Part shown: piece after piece, positions 54,561 through 63,385 of the stretch
Layout of the letters: every line of letters begins with the position of its first letter
How positions within the stretch are numbered: position 1 is the stretch's first letter
Source of the DNA: JBCBUE01 sp039818285
GTDB taxonomy: Bacteria > Planctomycetota > Phycisphaerae > Phycisphaerales > Phycisphaeraceae
Direction of reading: 5' to 3'
NCBI GenBank assembly: GCA_039818285.1
Contig: JBCBUE010000004.1
Coordinates: 1 to 64,000 of the forward strand
Length of the DNA: 64,000 nt
The notes under the pieces: model-generated
Told to the model about the DNA's origin: nothing
Seen by the model: the letters and a program-made list of their open reading frames with translations, nothing else
Databases searched by the model: none
Position numbers and translations under genes: made by a program

Positions 54561-57023
54561 TCAAGACCCGCCGCGTCCACGGCGTGCGCCAAACCCAGCC
54601 ACCACCACGAGAGCGAACACGCCCACGCCGGGCTCCGGGACCACTCGAATGGCTCCCGTCCCGGAGAACAGCGCCGGGTGCGAGCCTGCGTCGTACACCC
54701 CGTTCGTCTGACGGACGCCGTCAATCAACAGCCCGCCGACGATCTCGATCCCCGCGTAGTCCAGTTGCAACAAGGGCGACCCGCCGCCGGTCACGAGGTC
54801 GATCATCGCGTCGTCGTCGATAAAATCGACGCTTGACGGGCCCAACGCCTCCGAGACTGTCAGCGCGATCAACTCACGCAGGACCACGAGGCCGTCGGCC
54901 CGCACCTCCAGGTCGGCCGACCCCAGCCCGTCCTCGTGCACGACCGTCAGCCCGCCTTCGGTCACGACAAACGCGCCGGTCAGGTCGCTGGCCGCGAGCA
55001 GTTCCAGGGTGCTCTGCCCCGTCTTGAACAGCGACCGCCCTGGCCGGTACCACTCGGAGACCCCGCCGGTCAGCACGAACCGCTCGTCGCCGTCGCCGCT
55101 GACGTGCAGGTCGTCATAGAGCAGCAGCTGCAGCGCGAGATCAAAGGTGTAATCGAAGCCGCTGACGGACGCGTCGAGCACCAGACGGGCAACGCCGCCC
55201 GAGCGATCGTTGGCCAACAGGACCGGCAGGCCGTCGATCGTCGCTCGGCCGTGGCGTGCGGTCTCGCCTGCGCCGCGGTTGGCCAGTCGGATCGTGTTGG
55301 CCATGAACTCGAAACCGCCGACCCGCGTGAGATCGTTGGTCGCGGTGTAGTCGCCGTTGCGGTTTCGGAAGATCAGTTCGGCGTTCGCGTAGCCGTCGTT
55401 GCGAGTCATCGTGGCCGTGTCGCCGTCGCCGGACCAGGCATCCTCTTCGGACCACGCGGCGGCCGAGAACGCGCCCTCACGAAACCGGAAGGTGTCGAAC
55501 TGATTGACGTCCGCCGCGGCGTTGTCGTGCCGGGCCTTGTCCATCTGAACTTCGTACTCGGTGAGGCGTCGCTTGAGGTCGTCGAGCACCTCGGGCTGTT
55601 GATCCGCGAGGTCCGTCCGCTCGCCGGGATCGTTGGCCAGGTTGTACAGCCGGACGTCGGGCTGCCCGTTGTCGCCGCCGACGGAGAACAGCTTGTAGTC
55701 CCCGACACGCACGGCGGTCTGATCCCCCGCGGCGCGCCGCAGGAACAATGCATCCCGCGCCTCGGCCTGCCCGTCGATCCGGCTGACCAGGTCGTGGCCG
55801 TCGATCCGCTCCTCAAGCGGAACGACCGCGTTATCGGCAAGGGTGCCGCCACCGGCGGCCACGATCGTGGGCAGCACATCCACGGCGTGGACCAAGTCGT
55901 CCGACACCGTGCCGCGCCGATCGGCGGCGATGCCCGCGCCGGCAACGACGATCGGCACGCGGATCCCGCCCTCGTACTGCGTGCCCTTGCCGCGTTGCAG
56001 GACGCCGTTGTGGCTCGCGTTCGGCGTGCCGTCGCAGCAGTCGCCGCCGTTGTCATTGATGAAGACGATCAGCGTGTCCTCGGCGATGCCATCGTCCGTC
56101 CCGGGGTCACCGTCCGGGTCGTTCAGAGCGTCGAGGATCTTGCCGACGTTGCGATCCATGGCGTGCTGCATTGCCGCGTAGATCCGGCGGTTACCGCTGA
56201 ACGCCGGGTCGTTCAGCGCATCGATCGCGGCGAGGTCGTCAGCCGTCGCCTGCAACGGCGTGTGCGGGGCGGTGAACGAGGTATAGAGAAAGAACGGCTT
56301 GTGGTCGCTCGCCTTGTCGCGGATGTAGTCGACCGACTGATCGCCAAAGACATCGGTGACATACTGCCCGTTGAGGTCGGACTCGATGACGCGATCGCTG
56401 GTGACGCCGCCCTGCCCATCCGAGAGGGTTTCGATGAGCCGGCCGCTGCCGGTCTGGCCGCCGACGATGTACTGTCGAGAACCCGCCAGCAGGCCGCGGA
56501 ACTCCTCGACGCCCTGCGACTGAGGGCGGTTGCCAAGGACGCCGTCGCCGTCGGCGTGACCGCCGATGTGCCACTTGCCCACGGCGCCGGTGGCGTAGCC
56601 GATCGACTGCATACGCTCCCACATCGTGACCGATTCGGTGGCCAGGCCGTGCACGATGTCGACGGTATCGACCGCTTCGAGGGTGGTCGGGGCGTTCCGC
56701 TCGTAACCGATCCGCCCGCCGTATTGGCCGGTCGCCAGCGCCGCACGCGACGGCGAGCACACCGCGGCCGTGTAGCCGTTGGTGAAGACGACGCCGCTGC
56801 CGGCGAGCGCGTCGAGGTGCGGCGTCGGGACCGCGCCTCGGCTGAACGGGTTGGCGTCCGCCGTCGCCGATCGCATGAACCCGTAGTCAGCCCAGCCCGC
56901 GTCGTCAGAGACGATCACGACGACGTTCGGCTGCGCCGACTCGGCCCAGGCCGACCCACCCTGCCCGGGATTCAACAGCACACTCAAGACCGAGATTGCG
57001 GCGAGCAAGCGAGCAAGCAACAC
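54561..57023 (-). CDS. sulfatase with C-terminal PEP-CTERM surface-sorting domain
   Basis: The product has 820 residues from GTG 57023. A signal peptide ends AWA. The sulfatase domain (about 30-510) has NVVVIVSDDAGWADYG, formylglycine motif CSPSRAALATGQYG, VGKWHIGG and FINDNGGD. Then comes about 280 residues of beta-repeat sequence rich in Gly, Asp and Leu, and the end VVPEPGVGVFALVVVAGFG with basic tail, a PEP-CTERM signal. Arylsulfatases are usually soluble or lipidated; here the enzyme should be fixed at the cell surface by the exosortase route. An ATG at 57025 is in a different frame. It sits between a LamG PEP-CTERM gene and a hydrolase gene. Confidence 0.9.
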   Translation of the reverse strand: MLLARLLAAISVLSVLLNPGQGGSAWAESAQPNVVVIVSDDAGWADYGFMRSATADANPFSRGAVPTPHLDALAGSGVVFTNGYTAAVCSPSRAALATGQYGGRIGYERNAPTTLEAVDTVDIVHGLATESVTMWERMQSIGYATGAVGKWHIGGHADGDGVLGNRPQSQGVEEFRGLLAGSRQYIVGGQTGSGRLIETLSDGQGGVTSDRVIESDLNGQYVTDVFGDQSVDYIRDKASDHKPFFLYTSFTAPHTPLQATADDLAAIDALNDPAFSGNRRIYAAMQHAMDRNVGKILDALNDPDGDPGTDDGIAEDTLIVFINDNGGDCCDGTPNASHNGVLQRGKGTQYEGGIRVPIVVAGAGIAADRRGTVSDDLVHAVDVLPTIVAAGGGTLADNAVVPLEERIDGHDLVSRIDGQAEARDALFLRRAAGDQTAVRVGDYKLFSVGGDNGQPDVRLYNLANDPGERTDLADQQPEVLDDLKRRLTEYEVQMDKARHDNAAADVNQFDTFRFREGAFSAAAWSEEDAWSGDGDTATMTRNDGYANAELIFRNRNGDYTATNDLTRVGGFEFMANTIRLANRGAGETARHGRATIDGLPVLLANDRSGGVARLVLDASVSGFDYTFDLALQLLLYDDLHVSGDGDERFVLTGGVSEWYRPGRSLFKTGQSTLELLAASDLTGAFVVTEGGLTVVHEDGLGSADLEVRADGLVVLRELIALTVSEALGPSSVDFIDDDAMIDLVTGGGSPLLQLDYAGIEIVGGLLIDGVRQTNGVYDAGSHPALFSGTGAIRVVPEPGVGVFALVVVAGFGARRGRGGS

Positions 57024-57176
57024 ATCACCTCACAGATCATTGACCCGAAGCCACAAAGATTCACGAACAGAGCGATCGTCTGCGGCACGCGCAGCACGCC
57101 TCGGGCACAACGCTGTGCCGGCCAGGCCGTCGTGGGCAGGCCTCCCGAGGGCGTGCGATCTCGCCCCATGAGGCGA

Positions 57177-58028
57177 TCAGGTAGACCGCTTCCGCATCGC
57201 GATCACCCCCAGACCCACCGTCAACAATGAGAGAGAACCGGGCTCCGGGATCACGATGTTGGCGTCGAAGGTGCTCACGATGGTCTCTTCCGAGAGCGTC
57301 TCGTTGTAGTAATTGAACACGGCGATGGCACCGTCGAAGTCTGTCAGGTCGCCGAGGTCGTAGGTGGTCGCGGCGCTCGCGACGTTGGAGGCGTTGACGC
57401 TCGCGTTGCCGAGCTGGGCCTCGTTGCCGCCCACCCACCCGGTCGTGGTGCCCGGCAGCGCGACGGTGCCGATCGCGACGCCGTCGAGGTAGAGCGTCGT
57501 TGTCAGGCTGTTTCGATTCCACAGAGCCACCGCGTGGTGCCAGCCGGTGTCGATCGAGGCCTGGATGGACAGCGTGGGGTCCGCGTTGCCCCCAACGTTC
57601 GTCGCCCAGACCAGCGTGTTGTCGACCACCGATAGGCTGACCCCGGCGGCGCTACCACCGATCTCGAAGATGATGTGCGTGCCGCTGAGATCGTCGAGCC
57701 GGAAGAAGGTCTCGAACGTATTCTCGGCGTTGTTGGCCCGTCCGCCGCCGGCCTGGCCAAAGAACGACCAGTTGCCCCCGCGCGCCGAGCCGGTGGTAAC
57801 GAAGTCGTAGGCCGCGGTAATGCCCGGTGCCGTGGGTTCAGAGATACTCGTGGCGGTCTGGCTGGTCTGGAAGCCAAAGTTCTGAGCGGCGCTCGTGTTA
57901 GCGGTGCTCGTGTTGGCCCACTCCGCGTCACCCGCGAGATCGTTCGACGCGTCGAACTCACGAAGCAGCACGGCGTTAGCCGAACTAGCGAGTACCGCAA
58001 GACCAAGTGTTGCGATCGAGAGTTTCAT
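57177..58028 (-). CDS. LamG-like PEP-CTERM protein
   Basis: The product has 283 residues from ATG 58028, which has GGAGG five nt upstream; the frame is open to 58055 but that part precedes the ribosome site. A signal peptide ends ANA. The body is a LamG/concanavalin-like sandwich (ENTFETFFRLDDLSGTHIIF, DTGWHHAVALWNRN, LYLDGVAIGTVAL, LTDFDGAIAVFNYYNETLS). It ends with IVIPEPGSLSLLTVGLGV and a basic tail, the PEP-CTERM signal. LamG domains bind glycans or proteins, so this is a candidate surface glycan-binding protein. A LacI-type operator lies 55 bp upstream. Confidence 0.87.
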   Translation of the reverse strand: MKLSIATLGLAVLASSANAVLLREFDASNDLAGDAEWANTSTANTSAAQNFGFQTSQTATSISEPTAPGITAAYDFVTTGSARGGNWSFFGQAGGGRANNAENTFETFFRLDDLSGTHIIFEIGGSAAGVSLSVVDNTLVWATNVGGNADPTLSIQASIDTGWHHAVALWNRNSLTTTLYLDGVAIGTVALPGTTTGWVGGNEAQLGNASVNASNVASAATTYDLGDLTDFDGAIAVFNYYNETLSEETIVSTFDANIVIPEPGSLSLLTVGLGVIAMRKRST

Positions 58029-58082
58029 CATTACCTCCATTTTCCATTGATTCACGAAAGAGAGTCTGAGTTCTTTGCTTAA

Positions 58083-58096
58083 TTAAAACGTTTGAA
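58083..58096. promoter_or_regulatory. LacI-type operator O1
   Basis: TTAAAACGTTTGAA has the central CG of LacI-family sites and matches the site at 60697-60710 at 12 of 14 positions. It lies about 55 bp upstream of the LamG PEP-CTERM gene. The adjacent lacI gene at 60752-61885 is the likely source of the repressor. Confidence 0.6.
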
Positions 58097-58270
58097 TCAT
58101 TTGACCTGTGTCTTTAAGCTATCTCTATTGTTAGTCCATTGCAAGTTTTTATGTCAATCCCAGGATGCTCAAAATATACTTTGAGAGTCTGGTTATTTCG
58201 ACCAATCTTCACTTCACCACGACCAAGTCGCGGCTGTTTGTGGGTGTCCGCTGTCGTTCGGACCACGGCG

Positions 58271-59614
58271 TCACATGCGCGGCGCATTCTTCGACTGCCA
58301 ATCGGCGAGTCCTTGCTTGAGTCGTTCGGCAACGTCAGGATATTGATCGATGACGTTGTTCTTCTCGCCGAGGTCTTTGTTGAGGTCGTATAGCTCGTAT
58401 GTCGTTGGCTGATCGGGCTTGTTGCGCTGATGGAGCTTCCATGCACCCGAACGGGCGGCGGCGTGATTTCTTTGCCAGAACAGCATCTCGTGCGGCGGGC
58501 CGATCTTACTGCCTAGCAAATACGGCATCAGATCGACGCCGTCCACGGCGTGGCTCGATCCCGCGGGTGCCCCCTCCGCTAGGCCCAGGAACGTCGCGAA
58601 CAGATCGAAAGACATAACCGGTTCGGAGTAAGTCTTACCCTCTGGCAGCGTTCCTGGCCAGCTCATCACCATCGGAACCCTAATCCCACCCTCCCACTCT
58701 TCACCCTTCCATCCGCGGAGCGGCCAGTTGTTCGCCGAGATGTACCTGCCACCGCCGTTGTCATTGGTAAACACAACCAGCGTGTTCTCGCGAAGCCCCG
58801 ACGCCGCCAGCCAGTCCATCAACTCGCCGGTGCTGCGATCCAAGGCGGCCGTCATCCCACCCAACAGACGTCGCTGCTCTTTATCCACTCCCTTGTAAGG
58901 CTCAAGGTCTTCATCCAAGGCCTCCATCGGTCCGTGCACGGCGTTGTGTGACAAGAACAGGAAGAATGGCTTTCCTTCTTCCTGCGTGGAGTCCATGAAG
59001 TCAATGGCTTTCTGAGTGAACAGGTCCGTCGTGTAGAAGTCCATCGAGGACTCGTCGAGTTGATCCCGGTTCTCCATCATGATAAAGCCAGGGTTACTTG
59101 CTTTTTCTTGGTCTTTGTTGATGTTTCCCCAAGGAAAGTAACTGCGGTGACCTTTTAAGAATCCGTAGAAGTAATCAAATCCACGTTCGTTGGGGTGCTC
59201 GTTGCTGGCTTCCCCGAGGTGCCACTTCCCAATGACCCCGGTCCGGTACCCCTGAGCTTGGAGGGCGTCGCCGAAGGTTTGCTGGTCGAGCGGCAATCCC
59301 TGTCCGGGCTTTGGATTCATGAAGTAGCCGAAACGCTGTTGGTACCGGCCCGTCACGAGTCCGGCTCGGGAGGGCCCGCAGACCGAGGCCGTCATGTACG
59401 CATCGGTGAACACAACGCCCTCTCGTGCGAGGCGATCCAGGTTAGGTGTCAGAAACTTCTTGGAGCCCTGAAACCCGAAGTCTCGGAACCCGGCGTCGTC
59501 GGCATAGATCAGCAGAATGTTGGGCCGGGTCTGCTGGCCCAAGGCGGGCGAGGGATACGTCCCTACCCACGCCAGGCTGACCAGCAACCCTAACCAGGCG
59601 AGCGTCGGTTTCAT
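58271..59614 (-). CDS. secreted arylsulfatase
   Basis: The product has 447 residues from ATG 59614 with a signal peptide (TLAWLGLLVSLAWVG, ending near ALG). The sulfatase features are NILLIYADDAGFRDFGF, formylglycine motif CGPSRAGLVTGRYQ, VIGKWHLGE and VVFTNDNGGG. Length is typical. The DNA here is visibly richer in A+T than the flanking genes (for example about 59090-59190), which suggests more recent acquisition. It follows the prepilin-like gene by 29 bp, so both are read from the promoter carrying operator O2. The sulfated sugar it acts on is unknown. Confidence 0.91.
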   Translation of the reverse strand: MKPTLAWLGLLVSLAWVGTYPSPALGQQTRPNILLIYADDAGFRDFGFQGSKKFLTPNLDRLAREGVVFTDAYMTASVCGPSRAGLVTGRYQQRFGYFMNPKPGQGLPLDQQTFGDALQAQGYRTGVIGKWHLGEASNEHPNERGFDYFYGFLKGHRSYFPWGNINKDQEKASNPGFIMMENRDQLDESSMDFYTTDLFTQKAIDFMDSTQEEGKPFFLFLSHNAVHGPMEALDEDLEPYKGVDKEQRRLLGGMTAALDRSTGELMDWLAASGLRENTLVVFTNDNGGGRYISANNWPLRGWKGEEWEGGIRVPMVMSWPGTLPEGKTYSEPVMSFDLFATFLGLAEGAPAGSSHAVDGVDLMPYLLGSKIGPPHEMLFWQRNHAAARSGAWKLHQRNKPDQPTTYELYDLNKDLGEKNNVIDQYPDVAERLKQGLADWQSKNAPRM

Positions 59615-59643
59615 CGTCGGGGTTCCGTGCTTGGTCGAGCGGG

Positions 59644-60504
59644 TCAATCCTCGCCTCCGCGTAGCAGCGCCGAGCTGACGTTGCGGACGATCTGGTGCGT
59701 GTTGTACGACCCCGCCGGGGTCAGGCCGGTCGTGTCCTGCCCGGTCGGTATCGCGCCGCTGAAGATGTTGTCGGTACCGACGGTGGAGGAGTCGCTGTAG
59801 CGCAGGTTGTTATCGATCACGGAGTTATTCACCTGCTTGACGTGAAGGTCGTTGTAGGCGATGCCGCCGGTCCACTTGCCGGGCTCGCCGGCCGACCAGA
59901 TGCTCTGATGGGTCTCGGGTGTGGCGGGTGAGGAGTTGAACCCGTTGGTGTTTCGAACCAGTCGGTCGCTGATCATGACGGATTGGGGGTTGGCGTTGGC
60001 CTGCCACTCGAAGAAACGACCGGTCATCACGGGGCGGGTTCCATCGAAGTTGTTGGCCAGTCGTGGCAGCGCGTACGAATGGACGGTGTCCTCCTGGCCG
60101 TAGGTCGAGGCGGGGTCCCAGGGCTGCAGGGCTTCGCTGTACTCGCCCGGGCTGATGAGATAGTCGGCGGGGTAGAGATCGTTCTGGACGCCGATGACAA
60201 AGCGAGCGATCGGATAGGCACCGGCGAGGCGGAACATGTTGGTCATGGTGTCAATGTCACCCTGCGCCGTGAAGGCGTCGCGAGCCTCCGAGGCGTATTG
60301 ATTGATGCCGGGGAGCCACTCGTTGTTGCTTTGCGAATAGATGAAGAAGCCCTGGCCGATGCCGCGGATCTGCGTGTTGTTCTGCAGTTGGCGTGCTGTG
60401 TCGCGGGCGGCCTGGAGCGCGGGCAGCAGGATCGCGATGAGCAGCGCGATGATGGAGATGACAACGAGCAGTTCGATCAACGTGAAGGCGTGACGTGATT
60501 TCAT
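59644..60504 (-). CDS. prepilin-like protein
   Basis: The product has 286 residues. The leader MKSRHAFTLIELLVVISIIA has Ala before Phe at the cleavage site. A hydrophobic helix and a beta-rich head follow. Where related proteins have His-x9-Asp-Gly, this one has KWTGGIAYNDLHVKQVN, so the motif is degenerate. AAGGA precedes the ATG at good spacing. It shares a transcript with the sulfatase at 58271-59614, and operator O2 lies 190 bp upstream. It is the fourth such protein in the window. Confidence 0.85.
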   Translation of the reverse strand: MKSRHAFTLIELLVVISIIALLIAILLPALQAARDTARQLQNNTQIRGIGQGFFIYSQSNNEWLPGINQYASEARDAFTAQGDIDTMTNMFRLAGAYPIARFVIGVQNDLYPADYLISPGEYSEALQPWDPASTYGQEDTVHSYALPRLANNFDGTRPVMTGRFFEWQANANPQSVMISDRLVRNTNGFNSSPATPETHQSIWSAGEPGKWTGGIAYNDLHVKQVNNSVIDNNLRYSDSSTVGTDNIFSGAIPTGQDTTGLTPAGSYNTHQIVRNVSSALLRGGED

Positions 60505-60696
60505 GATTCAGATCCTTGCGTTAGGTGATACACGTTTCGGCGGGAAGATGGAACGGGGCCGGCAGGCTTTTCAATGTTTCATGGCGTTGCTTGACAGACG
60601 CGACGCGGCGGCGATCAGGACGGCCGGTGACCGACGTCGACGCTGAACGGCTTGTGTTGGCACGAAGGCTTTCCGGTGACGGTTGAGACTCCCTTG

Positions 60697-60710
60697 TTCA
60701 AACGCTTGAA
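60697..60710. promoter_or_regulatory. LacI-type operator O2
   Basis: TTCAAACGCTTGAA is an inverted repeat with TTCAA/TTGAA arms and a central CG, upstream of the prepilin-sulfatase operon. It lies just past the 3' end of the lacI gene. No clear promoter boxes were found beside it. Confidence 0.62.
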
Positions 60711-60751
60711 TTTGCTTGCGTGTGTGTTGGTCAACGACGATGTTCATGGCG

Positions 60752-61885
60752 TCACTCGCGATCGGTGGCGCCAGCGCCGGCGGGCCGGCCGGCGAAGCGC
60801 TGGATGTTGCAGAGACAGGGGTCGGTCGAGCCGCGAACGATCAGGCTTGTCGAGACGACCTCGCACTTGTCCTCGACAGTCGGGTCCTTGAGCTTGCGCA
60901 CGATCAGGTCGACCAACCGTCGGGCCACGTCCTCGGCCGGCTCGCCGACGACGGTGATGCCAGGGCCCAGCCACTTGGCCATAGGCAGGTCGTCGAACGT
61001 GGCGATCGCGAGGTCGACGCCGACTCGGCGGCCGACCGCGTCGATACCGCGCAGGACCGCGGGCACGGCGTCCATGTTGTGCACGACGAGCGCCTCGATC
61101 TCCGGGTGGGCTTCGAGCAGGTCGATCGTGACTCTGAACCAATCGACCGAGTCGGCCTCTTCGTGGTCGGCGCCGCGGAAACGCTCGAAGGGCAGGCTTA
61201 GGCCGTGCTCGCTCGACAGGCGGAGCAGTCGATCGGTGACCGGCGGGCGACGCGGGGGCTTTCGACCGCGCCTGGGCTTGCTGGTGGGCACGTGGCCACG
61301 AACGAGGATGGCGCCGAGTTCGTGATAGCCCATCTCGGCGAGGTGGGCCATGAGCTGGTCCACGCCGGACTCGTAGTCGACCACAACGCGGTCGCAGCCG
61401 TCGACGTGGATAGCGCGGTCGGCCTCTCGGAAGACCAGCGGGCGGTGTTGGACGAACTTGCCGTAGGTCTTGCGTGACGCGGGCTCGGCGATCATGGCGC
61501 CCTGGAGGTCGATCGCGGCGTCGACGGCCCGCATGTCGATCCACTCAAGCCAGTCACGCTTCTTAGGGCCGTACTCCTCGGTGGGGATCTCGAACGGGAT
61601 GGCGGTGAGGCCGCGGCGCATGAGTTCGGCCTGGAGGAGCGAGGCGTACTCGCCGAAGAACGGGTTGGCCAGGCCGTTCAAGATGAGGGCAACATTGCGG
61701 GTCTTGCCGGTGACAAGAGACTGGGCCGCGCGTTGGGGGCGATAGCCGAGGCGGTCGGCCGCCCGGAGGATGGCGTCGCGTGTCTCTTTGGAGAAGCGAT
61801 GGCCCTGCTTGCCGTTGAGGATCAGCGACGCGGTGGAGACCGAGGTGCCGGCGGCGACCGAGATGTCCTTGAGCGTGGAGACCAT
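60752..61885 (-). CDS. LacI family transcriptional repressor
   Basis: The product has 377 residues. The helix-turn-helix is TLKDISVAAGTSVSTASLIL (residues 4-23), with hinge YRPQRAAQSLVTGKTRNVAL, then a sugar-binding domain with LANPFFGEYASLLQAELM, YESGVDQLMAHLAEMGYHELG and IEALVVHNMDAVPAVL. An operator-like palindrome overlaps its promoter, and two more copies of that site stand before neighbouring glycan genes, so it probably represses this local regulon and is released by a sugar. There is no ribosome site at ATG 61885. It is preceded on the same strand by a sulfatase gene. Confidence 0.92.
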   Translation of the reverse strand: MVSTLKDISVAAGTSVSTASLILNGKQGHRFSKETRDAILRAADRLGYRPQRAAQSLVTGKTRNVALILNGLANPFFGEYASLLQAELMRRGLTAIPFEIPTEEYGPKKRDWLEWIDMRAVDAAIDLQGAMIAEPASRKTYGKFVQHRPLVFREADRAIHVDGCDRVVVDYESGVDQLMAHLAEMGYHELGAILVRGHVPTSKPRRGRKPPRRPPVTDRLLRLSSEHGLSLPFERFRGADHEEADSVDWFRVTIDLLEAHPEIEALVVHNMDAVPAVLRGIDAVGRRVGVDLAIATFDDLPMAKWLGPGITVVGEPAEDVARRLVDLIVRKLKDPTVEDKCEVVSTSLIVRGSTDPCLCNIQRFAGRPAGAGATDRE

Positions 61886-61929
61886 GTCAGAGCCGAGGAA
61901 GCGGGCGGGAGCGACCGATCAACAGGAGG

Positions 61930-61958
61930 AGTGTATCAGAGGCCAAATAAAAATTCAA
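61930..61958 (-). promoter_or_regulatory. promoter of the lacI-type gene
   Basis: On the minus strand TTGAAT (61958-61953) and TACACT (61935-61930) are 17 bp apart. The -35 box lies inside operator O3, so the repressor would block its own promoter. Confidence 0.55.
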
Positions 61959-61967
61959 TCGTTTGAA
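61954..61967. promoter_or_regulatory. LacI-type operator O3
   Basis: TTCAATCGTTTGAA, with a central CG, matches O2 at 12 of 14 positions. It overlaps the -35 box of the lacI promoter and lies just past the stop codon of the upstream sulfatase gene. Confidence 0.65.
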
Positions 61968-61975
61968 TCGCGTCT

Positions 61976-63379
61976 TTAGTTGTTTTTCTTCTTCGGTTGC
62001 CAGCTGTTGAGCGGGGGCGAGATCGGCGGGATCAGGCCCTCCAGCCAGTCGTTGAGGGCGGGTTCGAGCGCGGCGATGTCGGCCGAGGCCGCGTCGGCCT
62101 GGTTGGTGGACTCGCCCACGTCTTCGGCCAGGCGGAAGAACTCCCGGCCCTTCTTGCCGGCGATGTACTTGTCGTCGCCGCGGCGGGTGGCCACCCATCC
62201 GCCGTCGTAGGACCGCCAGAACAACTGCCGGTGCGGCGGGCCCTCGATGTCGCCCGCGAGGTACGGCGTGAGATCGACGCCGTCCAGCGGACGCTGCGAC
62301 GAGACCGTAGCGCCGCTCTGGCCGACGATCGTGCCGGCGATGTCGAGCGCGATGATCGGGTGGTCGTAGTCCATCCCGGCGGGGAAGACGCCTGTCCAGC
62401 GGGCGGCGAAGGGGACGCGGAGGCCGCCCTCGTAGTAGCTACCCTTCTGACCGCGGAGCGGTCCGTTGTAGGAGGCGTTGTTGTGCGCCCCGCCATTGTC
62501 CGAGAGAAAGAACACGATGGTGTCTTCGTCCAGGCCGTGCTCGTCGAGCTTGTCGAGCAGGCGGCCGACGCCGTCGTCCACGGCCGCGATCATGGCGGCG
62601 TAGGTGCGGCGGCGCTCGTTTTCGATGTGCGGGAAGCGGGCGAGGTAGGGCTCGGTCGCCTGCATGGGCGTGTGCGGGGCGTTGTAGGCGAGGTAGAGGA
62701 AGAACGGCTCGTTGCGTTTGCGTTCGACGAAGTCGACGGCCTTGTCGCTGAGCTCGTCGGTGAGGTAGCGGGTCGTCGCGACGCGTTGACCGTTGTGGAG
62801 CAGCTTGGTGCGGTACCAGCCCCACTGGGTTTCGACGTCCTCAAGGCTCTCGAGGGTGAGCTTCTCGGGGAAGTAATCGTGCCCGCCTGAGAGGAAGCCG
62901 TAGAACTCGTCGAAGCCGCGGACACGCGGCCGCAGGTCGGGGTAGGTGCCCAGGTGCCACTTGCCGACGGCCATGGTGGCGTAGCCCATGGGCTTGAGGA
63001 GTTCGGCGATGTTCTGCTCTGAGCGAGGAACGCCGTTGTTGGGGACCGACGGGTCGATGGTGGGGTTGCGCGAGCCGCCGAACCGGTCCTGGTATCGGCC
63101 GGTGATCAGGCCGGCCCGGCTGGGTCCGCAGACCGAATACGAAACGTAGCCGTTGGGGAATCGGACGCCCTCGTTGGCGATGCGGTCGATGTGGGGCGTC
63201 GGGATGTCCTTGCAGCCGTTGAAGCCGACATCGGCGTAGCCCTGATCGTCGGTGAGGATGATGATGAGGTTAGGCGGGCGATCGCGGGCGGGCTGGGCGG
63301 CGGCGTGCGGGGTGAGGATCAGGGCTGCCGCCATCAAGAGCAGCGAGGTGACCGAGGCGTAGAGGGCGATGGATTTCAT
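61976..63379 (-). CDS. secreted sulfatase
   Basis: The product has 467 residues with a signal peptide (ALYASVTSLLLMAAALIL, ending near AAA). The sulfatase domain has NLIIILTDDQGYADVGFNG, formylglycine motif CGPSRAGLITGRYQ, MAVGKWHLG and VFFLSDNGGAHNN. The C-terminus ends in a Lys/Asn-rich tail. It begins 6 bp after the GH16 gene, so the pair is co-transcribed and probably works on a sulfated beta-glucan or galactan. The downstream lacI gene may get some read-through. Confidence 0.92.
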   Translation of the reverse strand: MKSIALYASVTSLLLMAAALILTPHAAAQPARDRPPNLIIILTDDQGYADVGFNGCKDIPTPHIDRIANEGVRFPNGYVSYSVCGPSRAGLITGRYQDRFGGSRNPTIDPSVPNNGVPRSEQNIAELLKPMGYATMAVGKWHLGTYPDLRPRVRGFDEFYGFLSGGHDYFPEKLTLESLEDVETQWGWYRTKLLHNGQRVATTRYLTDELSDKAVDFVERKRNEPFFLYLAYNAPHTPMQATEPYLARFPHIENERRRTYAAMIAAVDDGVGRLLDKLDEHGLDEDTIVFFLSDNGGAHNNASYNGPLRGQKGSYYEGGLRVPFAARWTGVFPAGMDYDHPIIALDIAGTIVGQSGATVSSQRPLDGVDLTPYLAGDIEGPPHRQLFWRSYDGGWVATRRGDDKYIAGKKGREFFRLAEDVGESTNQADAASADIAALEPALNDWLEGLIPPISPPLNSWQPKKKNN

Positions 63380-63385
63380 GCGGGG

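Noticed and set aside
57003..57025. ATG at 57025 as start of the PEP-CTERM sulfatase
   Set aside because: It is in a different frame from the sulfatase; the in-frame start is GTG 57023.
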